From positions 3,162,001 through 3,226,000 of the forward strand of contig OZ245761.1 of assembly GCA_965227535.1 (NCBI GenBank): a stretch of 64,000 nt of DNA. The letters are read 5' to 3'. The DNA comes from SZUA-430 sp965227535 (lineage in GTDB: Bacteria > Pseudomonadota > Alphaproteobacteria > Micropepsales > Micropepsaceae). Within the stretch, counting starts at the first letter, position 1, and every line of letters starts with the position of its first letter. Position numbers and translations under genes: made by a program. Shown here one piece after another: positions 31,280-40,391 of this stretch. A model generated the notes under the pieces. That model saw only the letters and a program-made list of their open reading frames with translations. It had not been told where the DNA came from and did no database searches.

Positions 31280-32016
31280 CAGGCCCCCTTCACAAGATCA
31301 AGCGCCGACCGCCCATCAAGCCGCCCGTCATAGAGCGCACGCCCGCAAATCACGCCGGCGATATTCGGATGCGCCTGCCGCTTCAGCGCCGCGAGATCGT
31401 CGAGCGATCCAATCCCGCCGCTCGCAATCACCGGAATCGAAACCGCATCCGCCAGCTGCGCCGTCTCTTCGATATTGACGCCGCTGCCCATGCCGTCACG
31501 CGCGATGTCCGTGTAAATGATCGCCGCAACGCCGGCGTCTTCGAACTGGCGCGCGAGATCACGCGCCGCAACATCCGTATCCGCCGCCCAGCCTTCGATC
31601 GCAACCCGCCCCTGACGCGCATCGATCCCGACGACAACGCGTCCCGGATACGCGCGCGCCGCCTCGCGCACCAACGCCGGATCGCGCACGGCGACCGTCC
31701 CAAGGATCACCCGCGTGACGCCGGCCTCAAGCCAACGATCGATCGTATCCCGATCGCGAATGCCGCCGCCAAGCTGAACGGGCAGGGCAGTGGCTTTCAA
31801 AATGCCGGACACCGCAGCCGCATTCTTGGCCGCACCCTGCACCGCGCCGTCGAGATCGACGATATGCAGCCACGAAAACCCCAGCGTTTGAAACGACAGC
31901 GCCTGCGCCGTCGGATCATCGTTGAACACGGTCGCCGCATTCATATCGCCGCGCAGCAACCGCACACACTTGCCGCCCTTAAGATCAATCGCCGGAAACA
32001 GGATCACGGCCGCCAC
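31279..32016 (-). CDS. hisA: ProFAR isomerase HisA
   Basis: The 245-aa TIM-barrel enzyme opens with FPAIDLKGGKCVRLLRGD (catalytic Asp11) and has the second conserved Asp region VVVGIDARQGR plus IPVIASGGIGSL for phosphate binding. It isomerises ProFAR to PRFAR, the substrate of HisFH. It overlaps hisH by 13 bp. Confidence 0.96.
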   Translation of the reverse strand: MAAVILFPAIDLKGGKCVRLLRGDMNAATVFNDDPTAQALSFQTLGFSWLHIVDLDGAVQGAAKNAAAVSGILKATALPVQLGGGIRDRDTIDRWLEAGVTRVILGTVAVRDPALVREAARAYPGRVVVGIDARQGRVAIEGWAADTDVAARDLARQFEDAGVAAIIYTDIARDGMGSGVNIEETAQLADAVSIPVIASGGIGSLDDLAALKRQAHPNIAGVICGRALYDGRLDGRSALDLVKGA

Positions 32017-32657
32017 CGCACGAAATTCTGCAACAGCTGCAAGCCAACAGCCTGACTCTTTTCAGGATGGAACTGCGTCCCAATCATATTGTCCCGCCCA
32101 ACCACAGCGGCAAACGCGCCGCCATAGTCGGTCTCGACCAACACATCCGAACGCAAAGAGGCGCGCAGACAATAGCTATGCACGAAATAGGCATGCGGCT
32201 CCGCGGCGTCGCTCAGATGCGCCAACACCGGATGCGGCGACACCACGCGCAGCGTGTTCCAACCCATATGCGGAATCTTCAGGCTGGGATCGCTCGGCGT
32301 CATCTTCACGACATCGCCGGGAATCCAGCCCAGCCCTTCATGCACGCCATGTTCAAGCCCGCGCGTCGCCATCAACTGCATGCCGACGCAAATGCCAAGG
32401 AAAGGAACGCCACGCCGCCGCACGGCATCGCTCAGCGCATCAACCATCCCGTCGACCGCGCGCAAGCCCCGCATGCAATCCGCAAAAGCGCCGACGCCCG
32501 GCAGCACGATCCGCTCGGCCCGCCGCACCTCATCCGCATCGCTCGTCACCACCACGCGCGCATCGAGCCCGCCGTCGGCCACAGCGCGCGCAAGTGCCTT
32601 CTCGGCCGACCGCAAGTTCCCCGATCCGTAGTCGATGATGGCGACGACGCGGCTCAT
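32004..32657 (-). CDS. hisH: Imidazole glycerol phosphate synthase glutaminase HisH
   Basis: The 217-aa class I amidotransferase has the nucleophile Cys90 in GICVGMQLMATRGLEHG, the oxyanion strand LPGVGAFADCM and the His-Glu pair in QFHPEKSQ. It supplies ammonia to HisF. The start overlaps the end of the upstream membrane-protein gene by four bases. Confidence 0.96.
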   Translation of the reverse strand: MSRVVAIIDYGSGNLRSAEKALARAVADGGLDARVVVTSDADEVRRAERIVLPGVGAFADCMRGLRAVDGMVDALSDAVRRRGVPFLGICVGMQLMATRGLEHGVHEGLGWIPGDVVKMTPSDPSLKIPHMGWNTLRVVSPHPVLAHLSDAAEPHAYFVHSYCLRASLRSDVLVETDYGGAFAAVVGRDNMIGTQFHPEKSQAVGLQLLQNFVRWRP

Positions 32658-33457
32658 GCTGACCGTCGTCCGAACGGCAGCGCCAGCACCGCCAACACGA
32701 TGATCGACACGAACGCGCGATAGAAGAAAACGAAGGACGACAACAGTACATGCTCCGGATTGTGGCGCAGGTTAGTAATGCCGCAATCGAACACCTCGAA
32801 GAAGTCGAGGAACGTCGCCTTCAAACTCATATCCGCCCAAAAGAAGAAATACGCCGGATAAGCCTCTTCCAGTGTCCAACCAGGCACCGGCGCTTCCGTC
32901 ACCATGCCCTCCGGCACCGTTCGGAAAACGGTGTGCATGCAGCTCGAAAGACTGGAATCGACGATGAAGGCGACCGGCCGCGCCCCCGTGCTGTAAGGAT
33001 CGCTCGGCACGTCCATCATGTGCGTAACGCTCGCGACCGCATAGGTCGCCAGCGCACCCGCCACCGGCAGCGACAAGATCGCCACCATCGCATAAGCCAG
33101 CGTGCCCAGCCGCGGCGCCCCGGCGACATAAGCTTGAACGAGCGGCAACGCCACCGGCACGAAGACGATGGCAACGGCAAGATAGACGAGCGCGATCTCC
33201 GCAAACGAAAGCTGCCAATCCGCCGTGTACTGCCGCGCCAGCAGAAAAAGCGGCACGGCAACCACGGCAGCGATGGCCAGCGGCAACACGCGCCCCATCA
33301 CCCACCAATTGATCTGCGCCGGCCGCCCCGTGAGAACGCGCCCCACCGCGAACAACGCATGCACGCCGGGAATAGCGATCGTGAGCAAAACCAAGATGCC
33401 GGCGGCCAGCGCCGGCACCTGATAGATCAGCAGCAGAACGAGATCGTGCACAGGCAT
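32654..33457 (-). CDS. Polytopic membrane protein inside the his operon
   Basis: The 267-aa product (ATG 33457; a TTG at 33502 would add 15 residues) has about five membrane helices, including LAIAAVVAVPLFLLARQ and ALVYLAVAIVFVPVALPLV, and a conserved-looking soluble loop with DSSLSSCMHTVFRTVPEG and EAYPAYFFFWADMSLKATFLDFF. A membrane protein of unknown role lies between hisB and hisH in several Caulobacter-related genomes, so this may be a conserved but uncharacterised member of the operon. Its end overlaps hisH by four bases. Confidence 0.65.
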   Translation of the reverse strand: MPVHDLVLLLIYQVPALAAGILVLLTIAIPGVHALFAVGRVLTGRPAQINWWVMGRVLPLAIAAVVAVPLFLLARQYTADWQLSFAEIALVYLAVAIVFVPVALPLVQAYVAGAPRLGTLAYAMVAILSLPVAGALATYAVASVTHMMDVPSDPYSTGARPVAFIVDSSLSSCMHTVFRTVPEGMVTEAPVPGWTLEEAYPAYFFFWADMSLKATFLDFFEVFDCGITNLRHNPEHVLLSSFVFFYRAFVSIIVLAVLALPFGRRSA

Positions 33458-33541
33458 GATACGGGGCACCACAAAAGCCGCCGCATCTTGAGGCGAAGCC
33501 AAGCACCCGCGTCAACGGCGCAAATGTGCGGCCTTTAGGAC

Positions 33542-34126
33542 CTAGAGGCTGCCCTTGGTCGACGGCACGCCGGTTTGGCGCGGATCCGCCTCGAACGCCT
33601 CGCGCAAAGCCCGCGCGCACGCCTTGTAGCAACTCTCGGCGATGTGATGGTTGTTCTCGCCGTAGAGGTTCTCGATATGCAGCGTCAGCCCCGCATTCTG
33701 GGCCAGCGCTTGGAACCATTCCTTGAACAGCTCGGTGTCCATCTCGCCCAGTTTCGCCCGGCTGAACGACACCTTCCAAATCAGATAAGGCCGCATCGAC
33801 ACGTCGACCGCACAACGCGTCAGCGTCTCGTCCATCGGAATAAGCGCACTGCCGAACCGGCGAATACCCTTGCGCTCACCCAGCGCCTTCGCGATCGCAA
33901 GCCCGATGACAATGCCCGTATCTTCGGTCGTGTGATGAAAGTCGATATGCGTATCGCCCTTCGCCCGCACCTTCAGGTCGATCGACGAATGCTTCGAAAA
34001 ACTCTCGAGCATATGGTCCAGGAACCCGATCCCGGTCGCGATGTCGGAAGCCCCCGCACCGTCAAGGTCGAGGCTCACGGAAATATCTGTTTCGCGCGTC
34101 TTGCGATCGACGCTCGCCTTGCGCAT
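33542..34126 (-). CDS. hisB: Imidazoleglycerol-phosphate dehydratase HisB
   Basis: The 194-aa protein is read from ATG 34126. It has both manganese-binding repeats, HTTEDTGIVIG and NNHHIAESCYKACARALREAF, and the family start RKTRETDISVSLDLDGAG. It dehydrates IGP to imidazole-acetol phosphate. It is the first gene of the leftward his operon and diverges from hslV. Confidence 0.97.
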   Translation of the reverse strand: MRKASVDRKTRETDISVSLDLDGAGASDIATGIGFLDHMLESFSKHSSIDLKVRAKGDTHIDFHHTTEDTGIVIGLAIAKALGERKGIRRFGSALIPMDETLTRCAVDVSMRPYLIWKVSFSRAKLGEMDTELFKEWFQALAQNAGLTLHIENLYGENNHHIAESCYKACARALREAFEADPRQTGVPSTKGSL

Positions 34127-34215
34127 AGGATTTAAGCCTTTCAAGCCCTTTGCGAACGGGCCCCTGGGCGTCATATAGCAGCTACCCTAATTTTGAGCGA
34201 AAGGCCTGATTGTCC

Positions 34216-34767
34216 ATGGTTGACGCCTCCGAGCAGCCGCCCGTCTGGCGCCGCACGACCATCCTGTCCGTCAGGAAAGGCGGCCAAGTCGTGGTCGCCG
34301 GCGACGGCCAGGTCAGCCTGGGCCAAACGGTGATGAAGTCGAACGCCCGCAAAGTCCGCCGCCTCGCGGGCGGCAAAGTCATCGCAGGGTTCGCCGGCGC
34401 CACCGCCGACGCCTTCACGCTCTTCGAACGCCTGGAAGGCAAGCTCGAACAACACCCGGGCAACCTCACCCGCGCCGCCGTCGAACTCGCCAAAGACTGG
34501 CGCACCGATCGCTACCTCCGCCGCCTCGAAGCCATGCTCGCGGTATCGGACGCAACGACCAGCTTGATCTTGAGCGGCTCCGGCGATGTCGTCGAACCGG
34601 AGGATGGCCTCATCGGCATCGGCTCCGGCGGCAACTTCGCCCTCGCCGCCGCCCGCGCGTTACTGCCGCTGGACCTCAGCGCGGAAGAAATCGCCCGCCG
34701 CGCCATGAAGATCGCCGCCGACATCTGCGTCTATACCAACCACGAAATCACCGTCGAAAGTCTTTAA
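34216..34767 (+). CDS. hslV: HslV protease subunit of the HslVU complex
   Basis: The 183-aa protein has a short propeptide and then TTILSVRKGG, where the first Thr is the N-terminal nucleophile after processing. Other family segments are GQVSLGQTVMKSNARKVRR and LIGIGSGGNFALAAARALL. It forms the proteolytic core with the HslU ATPase encoded downstream. ATG 34216 (MVDASEQPPVW) is preferred over TTG 34210. hisB diverges upstream. Confidence 0.97.
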   Translation: MVDASEQPPVWRRTTILSVRKGGQVVVAGDGQVSLGQTVMKSNARKVRRLAGGKVIAGFAGATADAFTLFERLEGKLEQHPGNLTRAAVELAKDWRTDRYLRRLEAMLAVSDATTSLILSGSGDVVEPEDGLIGIGSGGNFALAAARALLPLDLSAEEIARRAMKIAADICVYTNHEITVESL

Positions 34768-34792
34768 GTATGATCACGTCCGCTGAAGTACT

Positions 34793-34837
34793 CCCCTCGC
34801 CCGCCTGGGCGGGAGAGGGGCCGGGGGTGAGGGTGGG
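34793..34837. repeat. REP-like hairpin between hslV and hslU
   Basis: A perfect-arm hairpin (CCCCTC-CCCGCC with GGGCGGG-GAGGGG, 34793-34820) followed by a G-rich tail resembles the palindromic intergenic repeats frequent in alphaproteobacteria. A related pair lies at 60190-60314. Confidence 0.75.
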
Positions 34838-34915
34838 AGCGCGTGCAGCGCTTCACCTCAGTCATTCCTGGCAGCAACGCATGCGCCACCCCCAATCGTC
34901 AGTACACGGCACACA

Positions 34916-36229
34916 ATGAGCGCCCTCACGCCCCGCGAAATCGTCACCGAACTCGACCGCTACATCGTCGGCCAAGCCGCCGCCAAGCGCGCCGTCGCCA
35001 TCGCGCTGCGCAACCGCTGGCGCCGCCAGCAGCTACCTGAAGACCTGCGCGAAGAAGTCCTGCCCAAAAACATCCTGATGATCGGCCCGACCGGCGTCGG
35101 CAAAACCGAAATCTCCCGCCGCCTCGCGCGCCTGGCCCAAGCGCCGTTCCTAAAGGTCGAAGCAACGAAGTTCACCGAGGTCGGCTACGTCGGTCGCGAC
35201 GTCGAACAAATCATCCGCGACCTCGTCGAAATCGGCATCGCTACGCTGCGCGAACGCCGCCGCGTCGACGTCCAACACCGCGCACAACGCTCGGCCGAAG
35301 ACCGCGTCCTTGAAGCCCTTGTCGGCAGCAGCGCGTCGGAATCCACGCGCGAAACCTTCCGCCGCAAATTGCGCGACAACGAACTCAACGACAAAGAGAT
35401 CGACATCAACGTCGCCGACACCGCAGGCGGCATGCCGGCCTTCGAAATCCCCGGCATGCCCGGCGCGCAGATCGGCATGCTGAACCTCAACGACATGCTG
35501 GGCAAAGCCTTCGGCGGCCGCCAGAAGCTGCGCAAGATGAAGGTCGTCGACGCCTACGCCCCGTTGATCGCCGAAGAATCCGACAAGCTGATCGACAACG
35601 AAGCCCTCGTTCGAGACGCCATCCGCACCGTCGAAAACGACGGCATCGTCTTCCTTGATGAAATCGACAAGATCTGCGCCCGCGAAAACGCAGGCCGCGG
35701 CGGCGCCGACGTCAGCCGCGAAGGCGTACAGCGCGATCTACTGCCGCTGATCGAAGGCACGACCGTCTCAACGAAGCACGGCCCGGTGAAGACCGACCAC
35801 ATCCTCTTCATAGCCTCAGGCGCGTTCCATATTGCAAAGCCGTCGGACCTTCTGCCCGAACTGCAAGGCCGCTTGCCGATCCGCGTCGAACTGCAAGCAC
35901 TCACCCGCGACGACTTCCGCCGCATCCTCACCGAAACCGAAGCGAGCCTCATCAAACAGTACAAAGCGCTGATGCTGACGGAGGGCGTGGAGCTCGATTT
36001 CACCGACGACGGCCTCGACGCCATCGCCGACGCGGCCGCCGAGGTTAATGCCACGGTGGAAAACATCGGCGCGCGCAGGTTGCAGACCGTGATGGAGCGA
36101 GTGCTGGAAGAGGTAAGCTTCCATGCCTCCGACTCTAAGGGTGCGCGCATCGTCGTCGACAAAACATTCGTCACGCGAGAAATAGGCGCTTTGACGAAGA
36201 ATGCGGACCTTTCGCGCTTCATACTTTAA
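34916..36229 (+). CDS. hslU: HslU AAA+ ATPase
   Basis: The 437-aa unfoldase has Walker A GPTGVGKT (residues 57-64), the pore-loop GYVGRDVE, Walker B in IVFLDEIDKIC, the I-domain (about 110-230) and the C-terminal RFIL that docks into HslV. It unfolds substrates and feeds them to HslV. The gene lies 148 bp after hslV, separated by a REP-like hairpin. Confidence 0.98.
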   Translation: MSALTPREIVTELDRYIVGQAAAKRAVAIALRNRWRRQQLPEDLREEVLPKNILMIGPTGVGKTEISRRLARLAQAPFLKVEATKFTEVGYVGRDVEQIIRDLVEIGIATLRERRRVDVQHRAQRSAEDRVLEALVGSSASESTRETFRRKLRDNELNDKEIDINVADTAGGMPAFEIPGMPGAQIGMLNLNDMLGKAFGGRQKLRKMKVVDAYAPLIAEESDKLIDNEALVRDAIRTVENDGIVFLDEIDKICARENAGRGGADVSREGVQRDLLPLIEGTTVSTKHGPVKTDHILFIASGAFHIAKPSDLLPELQGRLPIRVELQALTRDDFRRILTETEASLIKQYKALMLTEGVELDFTDDGLDAIADAAAEVNATVENIGARRLQTVMERVLEEVSFHASDSKGARIVVDKTFVTREIGALTKNADLSRFIL

Positions 36230-36362
36230 CGCGAGACTTTTCCTGCGCACACTCAGTAGACGAGTTCAGAGCCACGCATAAAAAACCTCAGTAACGCGTT
36301 GAGGAATCAAGCATCTCGCGATACGTTAACGGCCTGGGAAATTTTTGTAACCGAGGTCGTGC

Positions 36363-38543
36363 GTGTCCAAAAAGCTCTTCGTTAGCTTCGCGGAAAGCGA
36401 CGGTGGTCATTCGTATTTGGCCGCCCGCGCGATGCTCAAGCCGAGCCATATCGCGCATCTCGTCTTCAGAACATCGGTTGCCGACTCGCTCGATGCCGTC
36501 GCATCGGGCCAAGCAAATTTCACGATCGTCCCCTCTTACAACTCGATCACGCAGTGGGAAGGCGCGACGCTGAAAGCGCTCGCCAGCGGTCAATTCGAAA
36601 TCTTCGCGCAAGTCTGCATGCCGACAAGCTACGTGCTCGTCGCGCACAGCGATTACCTCTTCGAATTCGTCAACGCCTACATCCACCTCCGCGAACCGCG
36701 CTTAGAGCCCACGCACGAAGACGCCGCGCGCATCTACACGCGCTTCCTGTCGCGCATCTTCGTCGGCGCACAGGCCGAGGAACAATATCGCGGCCGCCTC
36801 GTACGCCCCGACATCTCGCACGCGTCCGTCGAACTTTCGCGCAATCCGCTGCGTGTGCTCGAAGAGATGTCGCGCACGGAGTTGTTCAAAGCGATGGCCG
36901 CGCAATCGCCGTTGCTTCGCGGCGGCCAACTTCAACCACCGCTTCCGCCGGGCCTATCCGGTGGCACGATCAACATCGGCGCAACGCCTGTGCTCTCGCA
37001 GCAGCCGATCGTCGGCGCCCCCGTCCAAGGCGGGACCGGTCAAGTATCGCTGATGGAAACGCTGCAAGCGCCGGCGGCCTTGGTCGCGGCGGGCCTTCTC
37101 GAAGCCCCCGGCGATCCGACGGGCTGGGAGCAAGACGGCTCGCTCGGCGAAATCATCGGCACGTTGCGCAAACTTCTCGTGCTGCTGAACGCCAACGCTT
37201 TCGGCGCACCGGACCTGCCGGAGAACAAAACCCAATATCTTCTGATCGGCCGCAAAGGCGCCGCGCTCCCTGCAGACTGCCTGTCAGCGGATCTGCCGAA
37301 AGACGCACCGACGCGCATCATGACGCTGGTCCGTCCGACCGCGAAGGCCTCAAGCGCCGACCGCTGGATGAAACCGCGCAGCTTGCTGACGAAGCGCGCA
37401 CGCGACCACGGGTTCGTCTTCGACCGCGCCCCGCTGACGATCTCGCCGGGGAACATCCCGGTCTATCTGTTCGAAGGCGGCAAGCCGACCGGCGGCGTCT
37501 CGCCCAATCCTGTCGGCCTCGTCGAAAACTTCGTGACATGGCTCGGCCGCACCTTCACGCCCGGCGACGACAAGAAGGAAAAGGCAAAGGCGGCAAAGAC
37601 GCTTCGCACCGCGCTCGAGAAGAAACAGGAACGCAAAACCAAGGACGGCTCGGCGGAGAAGTTCGACATCGCCTTCCTCGGCCAATACCAAACCTGGTGC
37701 GCCGAAACGCATTCGACGTCGGCCAGCTGCTGGTGCTGCGAAGACGCGCACGTCGACAAGCAGCTGGAAGAAACCGGCGTCGGCATCGGCCCGCTGATTC
37801 AATTCCTGATCGCCGGCTTGATCGCTGTGACGGCCCTCGCGCTGCTTATCACGCCGATCTACTGCTCCGTCACCGGCGCCTGCACCTGGTTCGGCAGCCG
37901 CGAACAAACATACGAGCCGCCCCGCGTCGAAGCACCGGCGCCGACCACAACGTCGACCGTATCAGCGCCGACTCAGGTCACCTCGCCGACGCCAGTAACA
38001 AAAACGCCAATCGCACCACCGTTGCCGGTCACGACAAGCGCACCGGAAACAACGACCTCTGCGTATCCGGGTATCAACGGCACAACGTCCACGCCATTGT
38101 CTGCGCCGAAAACCAACGTCGCTGAAACGAAAGCGCCCATCGTCACCGCGCCGCCGCCAGCACCAAAGGCCGTCGTGCCGAAGCCGCCGCCGGTGTTCCA
38201 TGTCGCCTTCTTCGAAACGAAAGCGAACCTGACGCCGGAAGCGATGAACGCCATCGCCTCGGCCGCCACGCAATTCGTTCAGATGAACCGCAGCACCAAC
38301 GTTCGCCTGGTCTCGCTTGGGCCACGCGAAAGCGACGACGCGCTCTGGCAACGCCGGCTCTACGCAGTAAAGGACGAACTGGTACGCCTCGGCGTGCCTG
38401 CGGGCCGCATCCGTTACGAAGGCACGGGGCCCTATCTGATCATGATCCGCTCGACGCAGCCGACGCGTCCAGCGGGATCGTCGCGCCGCCGCTCCAGCCA
38501 ATACCTGGACTCGGTGCCCGACCCGATGAGCGGCGATCTTTAA
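36363..38543 (+). CDS. Membrane protein fusing a prephenate-dehydratase-like domain to an OmpA-like end
   Basis: The 726-aa protein starts at GTG 36363. Residues 1-100 match the periplasmic-binding-like fold of prephenate dehydratases: VSFAESDGGHSYLAARAML, SVADSLDAVASGQANFTIVPSYNS. No ACT domain or catalytic TRF motif is evident. A disordered and then charged region follows. Near residue 450 a Cys/His knot (WCAETH and CWCCEDAH) could bind metal. One membrane helix (about 475-500) leads to a Pro/Thr/Ala-rich linker, and residues about 612-710 resemble an OmpA C-terminal peptidoglycan-associated fold (FHVAFFETKANLTPEAMNAI). A cytosolic sensor linked through the membrane to the cell wall is a reasonable hypothesis. 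Architecture is unusual; I know no described family with it. It is convergent with the Smr gene, overlapping by four bases. Confidence 0.7.
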   Translation: MSKKLFVSFAESDGGHSYLAARAMLKPSHIAHLVFRTSVADSLDAVASGQANFTIVPSYNSITQWEGATLKALASGQFEIFAQVCMPTSYVLVAHSDYLFEFVNAYIHLREPRLEPTHEDAARIYTRFLSRIFVGAQAEEQYRGRLVRPDISHASVELSRNPLRVLEEMSRTELFKAMAAQSPLLRGGQLQPPLPPGLSGGTINIGATPVLSQQPIVGAPVQGGTGQVSLMETLQAPAALVAAGLLEAPGDPTGWEQDGSLGEIIGTLRKLLVLLNANAFGAPDLPENKTQYLLIGRKGAALPADCLSADLPKDAPTRIMTLVRPTAKASSADRWMKPRSLLTKRARDHGFVFDRAPLTISPGNIPVYLFEGGKPTGGVSPNPVGLVENFVTWLGRTFTPGDDKKEKAKAAKTLRTALEKKQERKTKDGSAEKFDIAFLGQYQTWCAETHSTSASCWCCEDAHVDKQLEETGVGIGPLIQFLIAGLIAVTALALLITPIYCSVTGACTWFGSREQTYEPPRVEAPAPTTTSTVSAPTQVTSPTPVTKTPIAPPLPVTTSAPETTTSAYPGINGTTSTPLSAPKTNVAETKAPIVTAPPPAPKAVVPKPPPVFHVAFFETKANLTPEAMNAIASAATQFVQMNRSTNVRLVSLGPRESDDALWQRRLYAVKDELVRLGVPAGRIRYEGTGPYLIMIRSTQPTRPAGSSRRRSSQYLDSVPDPMSGDL

Positions 38544-39136
38544 CCGCCCCGCTTGCGCCGCAGATAAACATAGATCGCACCAGCGCCTCCGTGCCGCTGG
38601 TGCGCCGCCTGCACGCCGACGACGAGCGCACGCAGCGCATCTTCCTCAAGCCACCGCGGCACCATCACACGCAACACGCCGGCATTCGACCGCTCCGGCA
38701 TGGTGAAAGCCTCCGTCGCCTCGCGTGCCGCACGTGGCGCACCTTTGCCGGTCACCACCAGAATGCAGCGATAGCTGAGCTCATGCGCACGGCGAACGAA
38801 CGACACCAGCCGCCCATGCGCCTGCGCTTGCGTCATGCCATGCAGATCAAGCGTCGCGTCCGGCTCGACTTTGCCGCGCTTCAAACGATCCGCCGTTGAG
38901 CCGTCCATACCGAACGGCGGCGCGGAAACCTTCTTCGGCTTGGCCGCCGGCGCGACCACCGGCGCGGCGGGCCTGGTAGGAGCGGGCAGGGCAGGGGCGT
39001 CACGCGAAACGCGCGCAACCCGCTTCTTCTCAAGCTTTGCTTTCGCAGCCTTCGCGCCGCGCAGACGCCGCACGTCGCGCATGACCTCGTCCCACAGCGC
39101 GCGCTCTTCGTCGTGAAGGTCTCGTTTGCGCACCAC
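38540..39136 (-). CDS. Smr domain protein
   Basis: The 198-aa protein has an N-terminal basic, Pro/Ala-rich region and a C-terminal Smr nuclease-type domain with LDLHGMTQAQAHGRL, the VVTGKG strand and the HGGAGAIYVYLRR end. Stand-alone Smr proteins are RNA or DNA nickases; some cleave mRNA on collided ribosomes. It starts at a GTG (39136). The gene order smr-mltA-timA-secB matches Caulobacter-type genomes. Confidence 0.92.
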   Translation of the reverse strand: MVRKRDLHDEERALWDEVMRDVRRLRGAKAAKAKLEKKRVARVSRDAPALPAPTRPAAPVVAPAAKPKKVSAPPFGMDGSTADRLKRGKVEPDATLDLHGMTQAQAHGRLVSFVRRAHELSYRCILVVTGKGAPRAAREATEAFTMPERSNAGVLRVMVPRWLEEDALRALVVGVQAAHQRHGGAGAIYVYLRRKRGG

Positions 39137-39141
39137 GTGGA

Positions 39142-40350
39142 TCAGTTCAACCGCGCCGCAACGGCTTTCGGGAGCAACACATAGAGCTGCCCCCTATGCG
39201 CCATGCGTCCGGCAACGCTTTCCGCACGCGCCGACGCACCCCAATAGACGTCGCCGCGAACCGGTCCGCGTATCGCGCCGCCGGTGTCCTGCGCCACAAC
39301 CAATCGCTTGAACGCGACATCGGGCGCCTTCGCGTCATCGGCCGGCGCCGTGCCGTCAATCCACATCGGCGCGCCCAACGCGTGAAACCGCAGATCGACG
39401 GCAAGGCTTGCCTCACTGGTCAGCGGCACACCCTGCGCGCCTTCCGCACCCATCGACGGATCGTCAAGCGCTTGCTCCTTGAAGAACACGAACGACGCAT
39501 TCTCATTCATCAAACCCGGCGCTTTCTTCGGATTGGCCTGCAGCCACGCGCGGATCGTTTGCATCGACAAAGCCTCGCGCGCGATCTCGCCGCGATCGAC
39601 AAGCACGCGGCCGACCGCCGTATAGGGATGCCCGTTCTGACCGTCATAAGCGACGCGCACCACCGATCCGTCCGCAAAGCGCACGCGCCCCGATCCCTGC
39701 ACATGAAGAAAGAACGCCGCCGCCGCATCATCGACATAAGCGATCGGCGCCGACCGACCCTTCAACGCACCGTCTTCGATCGCCGCACGCGTATCGTAAG
39801 GCACCAGCTTGCCGCCATCGACGCGCCCCGCAATCCGCTCGCCCTTCAACGCCGGACGAAAACTGCCGAGATCGACCGAAACCAAATCCGCAGGCCGCTG
39901 ATAAAGCGGCGTCGTAAAGCGCCCGCCCGGTTTGCGGCTTCCAGCAAGCTCCGGCTCGTAATAGCCCGTGAACAATCCAACGGGCCCAGCGCGATTGAAC
40001 GCCTGCACAGGAACGAACCACGCCTCAAAGAACTGCCGTGCCGAGTCCGCGCTCGGCGCCGTCAACTGAACCGCCGCCGCACACGCGCCACGCCAGTCAC
40101 TGACGGTGCCATAGACCGCCGCACCGCCCAGCGCCTCGCCGTCGGCACGCGCGTTGATCCGCTTGCACGAACCGGCAAACGCCGCGAACGCGCCGCGCAC
40201 GTCCGCGCCCGCCCACCCGTTGAGGTCGCCAAACGCCGCGCGCTTGAGCACAAGCTCATCGGCCGATTTTTCAGGGAGAAGGCCGGTCAGCGGCTTGCAC
40301 GCCGCCACCAGCAACAGAATCGCAACGCCAAGCGTTTTCGAAGCACGCAT
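39142..40350 (-). CDS. mltA: Membrane-bound lytic transglycosylase A
   Basis: The 402-aa lipoprotein begins at ATG 40350 with a signal ending LVAAC (Cys18 the lipid site). The MltA domain includes FTGYYEPELAGSRKPGGRF. The C-terminal 3D domain contains VAQDTGGAIRGPVRGDVYWG with the catalytic-region Asp residues. It cleaves peptidoglycan to anhydromuropeptides. The longer frame to 40464 lies over the timA 3' end and is not used. Confidence 0.95.
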   Translation of the reverse strand: MRASKTLGVAILLLVAACKPLTGLLPEKSADELVLKRAAFGDLNGWAGADVRGAFAAFAGSCKRINARADGEALGGAAVYGTVSDWRGACAAAVQLTAPSADSARQFFEAWFVPVQAFNRAGPVGLFTGYYEPELAGSRKPGGRFTTPLYQRPADLVSVDLGSFRPALKGERIAGRVDGGKLVPYDTRAAIEDGALKGRSAPIAYVDDAAAAFFLHVQGSGRVRFADGSVVRVAYDGQNGHPYTAVGRVLVDRGEIAREALSMQTIRAWLQANPKKAPGLMNENASFVFFKEQALDDPSMGAEGAQGVPLTSEASLAVDLRFHALGAPMWIDGTAPADDAKAPDVAFKRLVVAQDTGGAIRGPVRGDVYWGASARAESVAGRMAHRGQLYVLLPKAVAARLN

Positions 40351-40391
40351 GGCCACGATGAATAAAGGCAGAACGTGGCCGCGAAAAGGCC

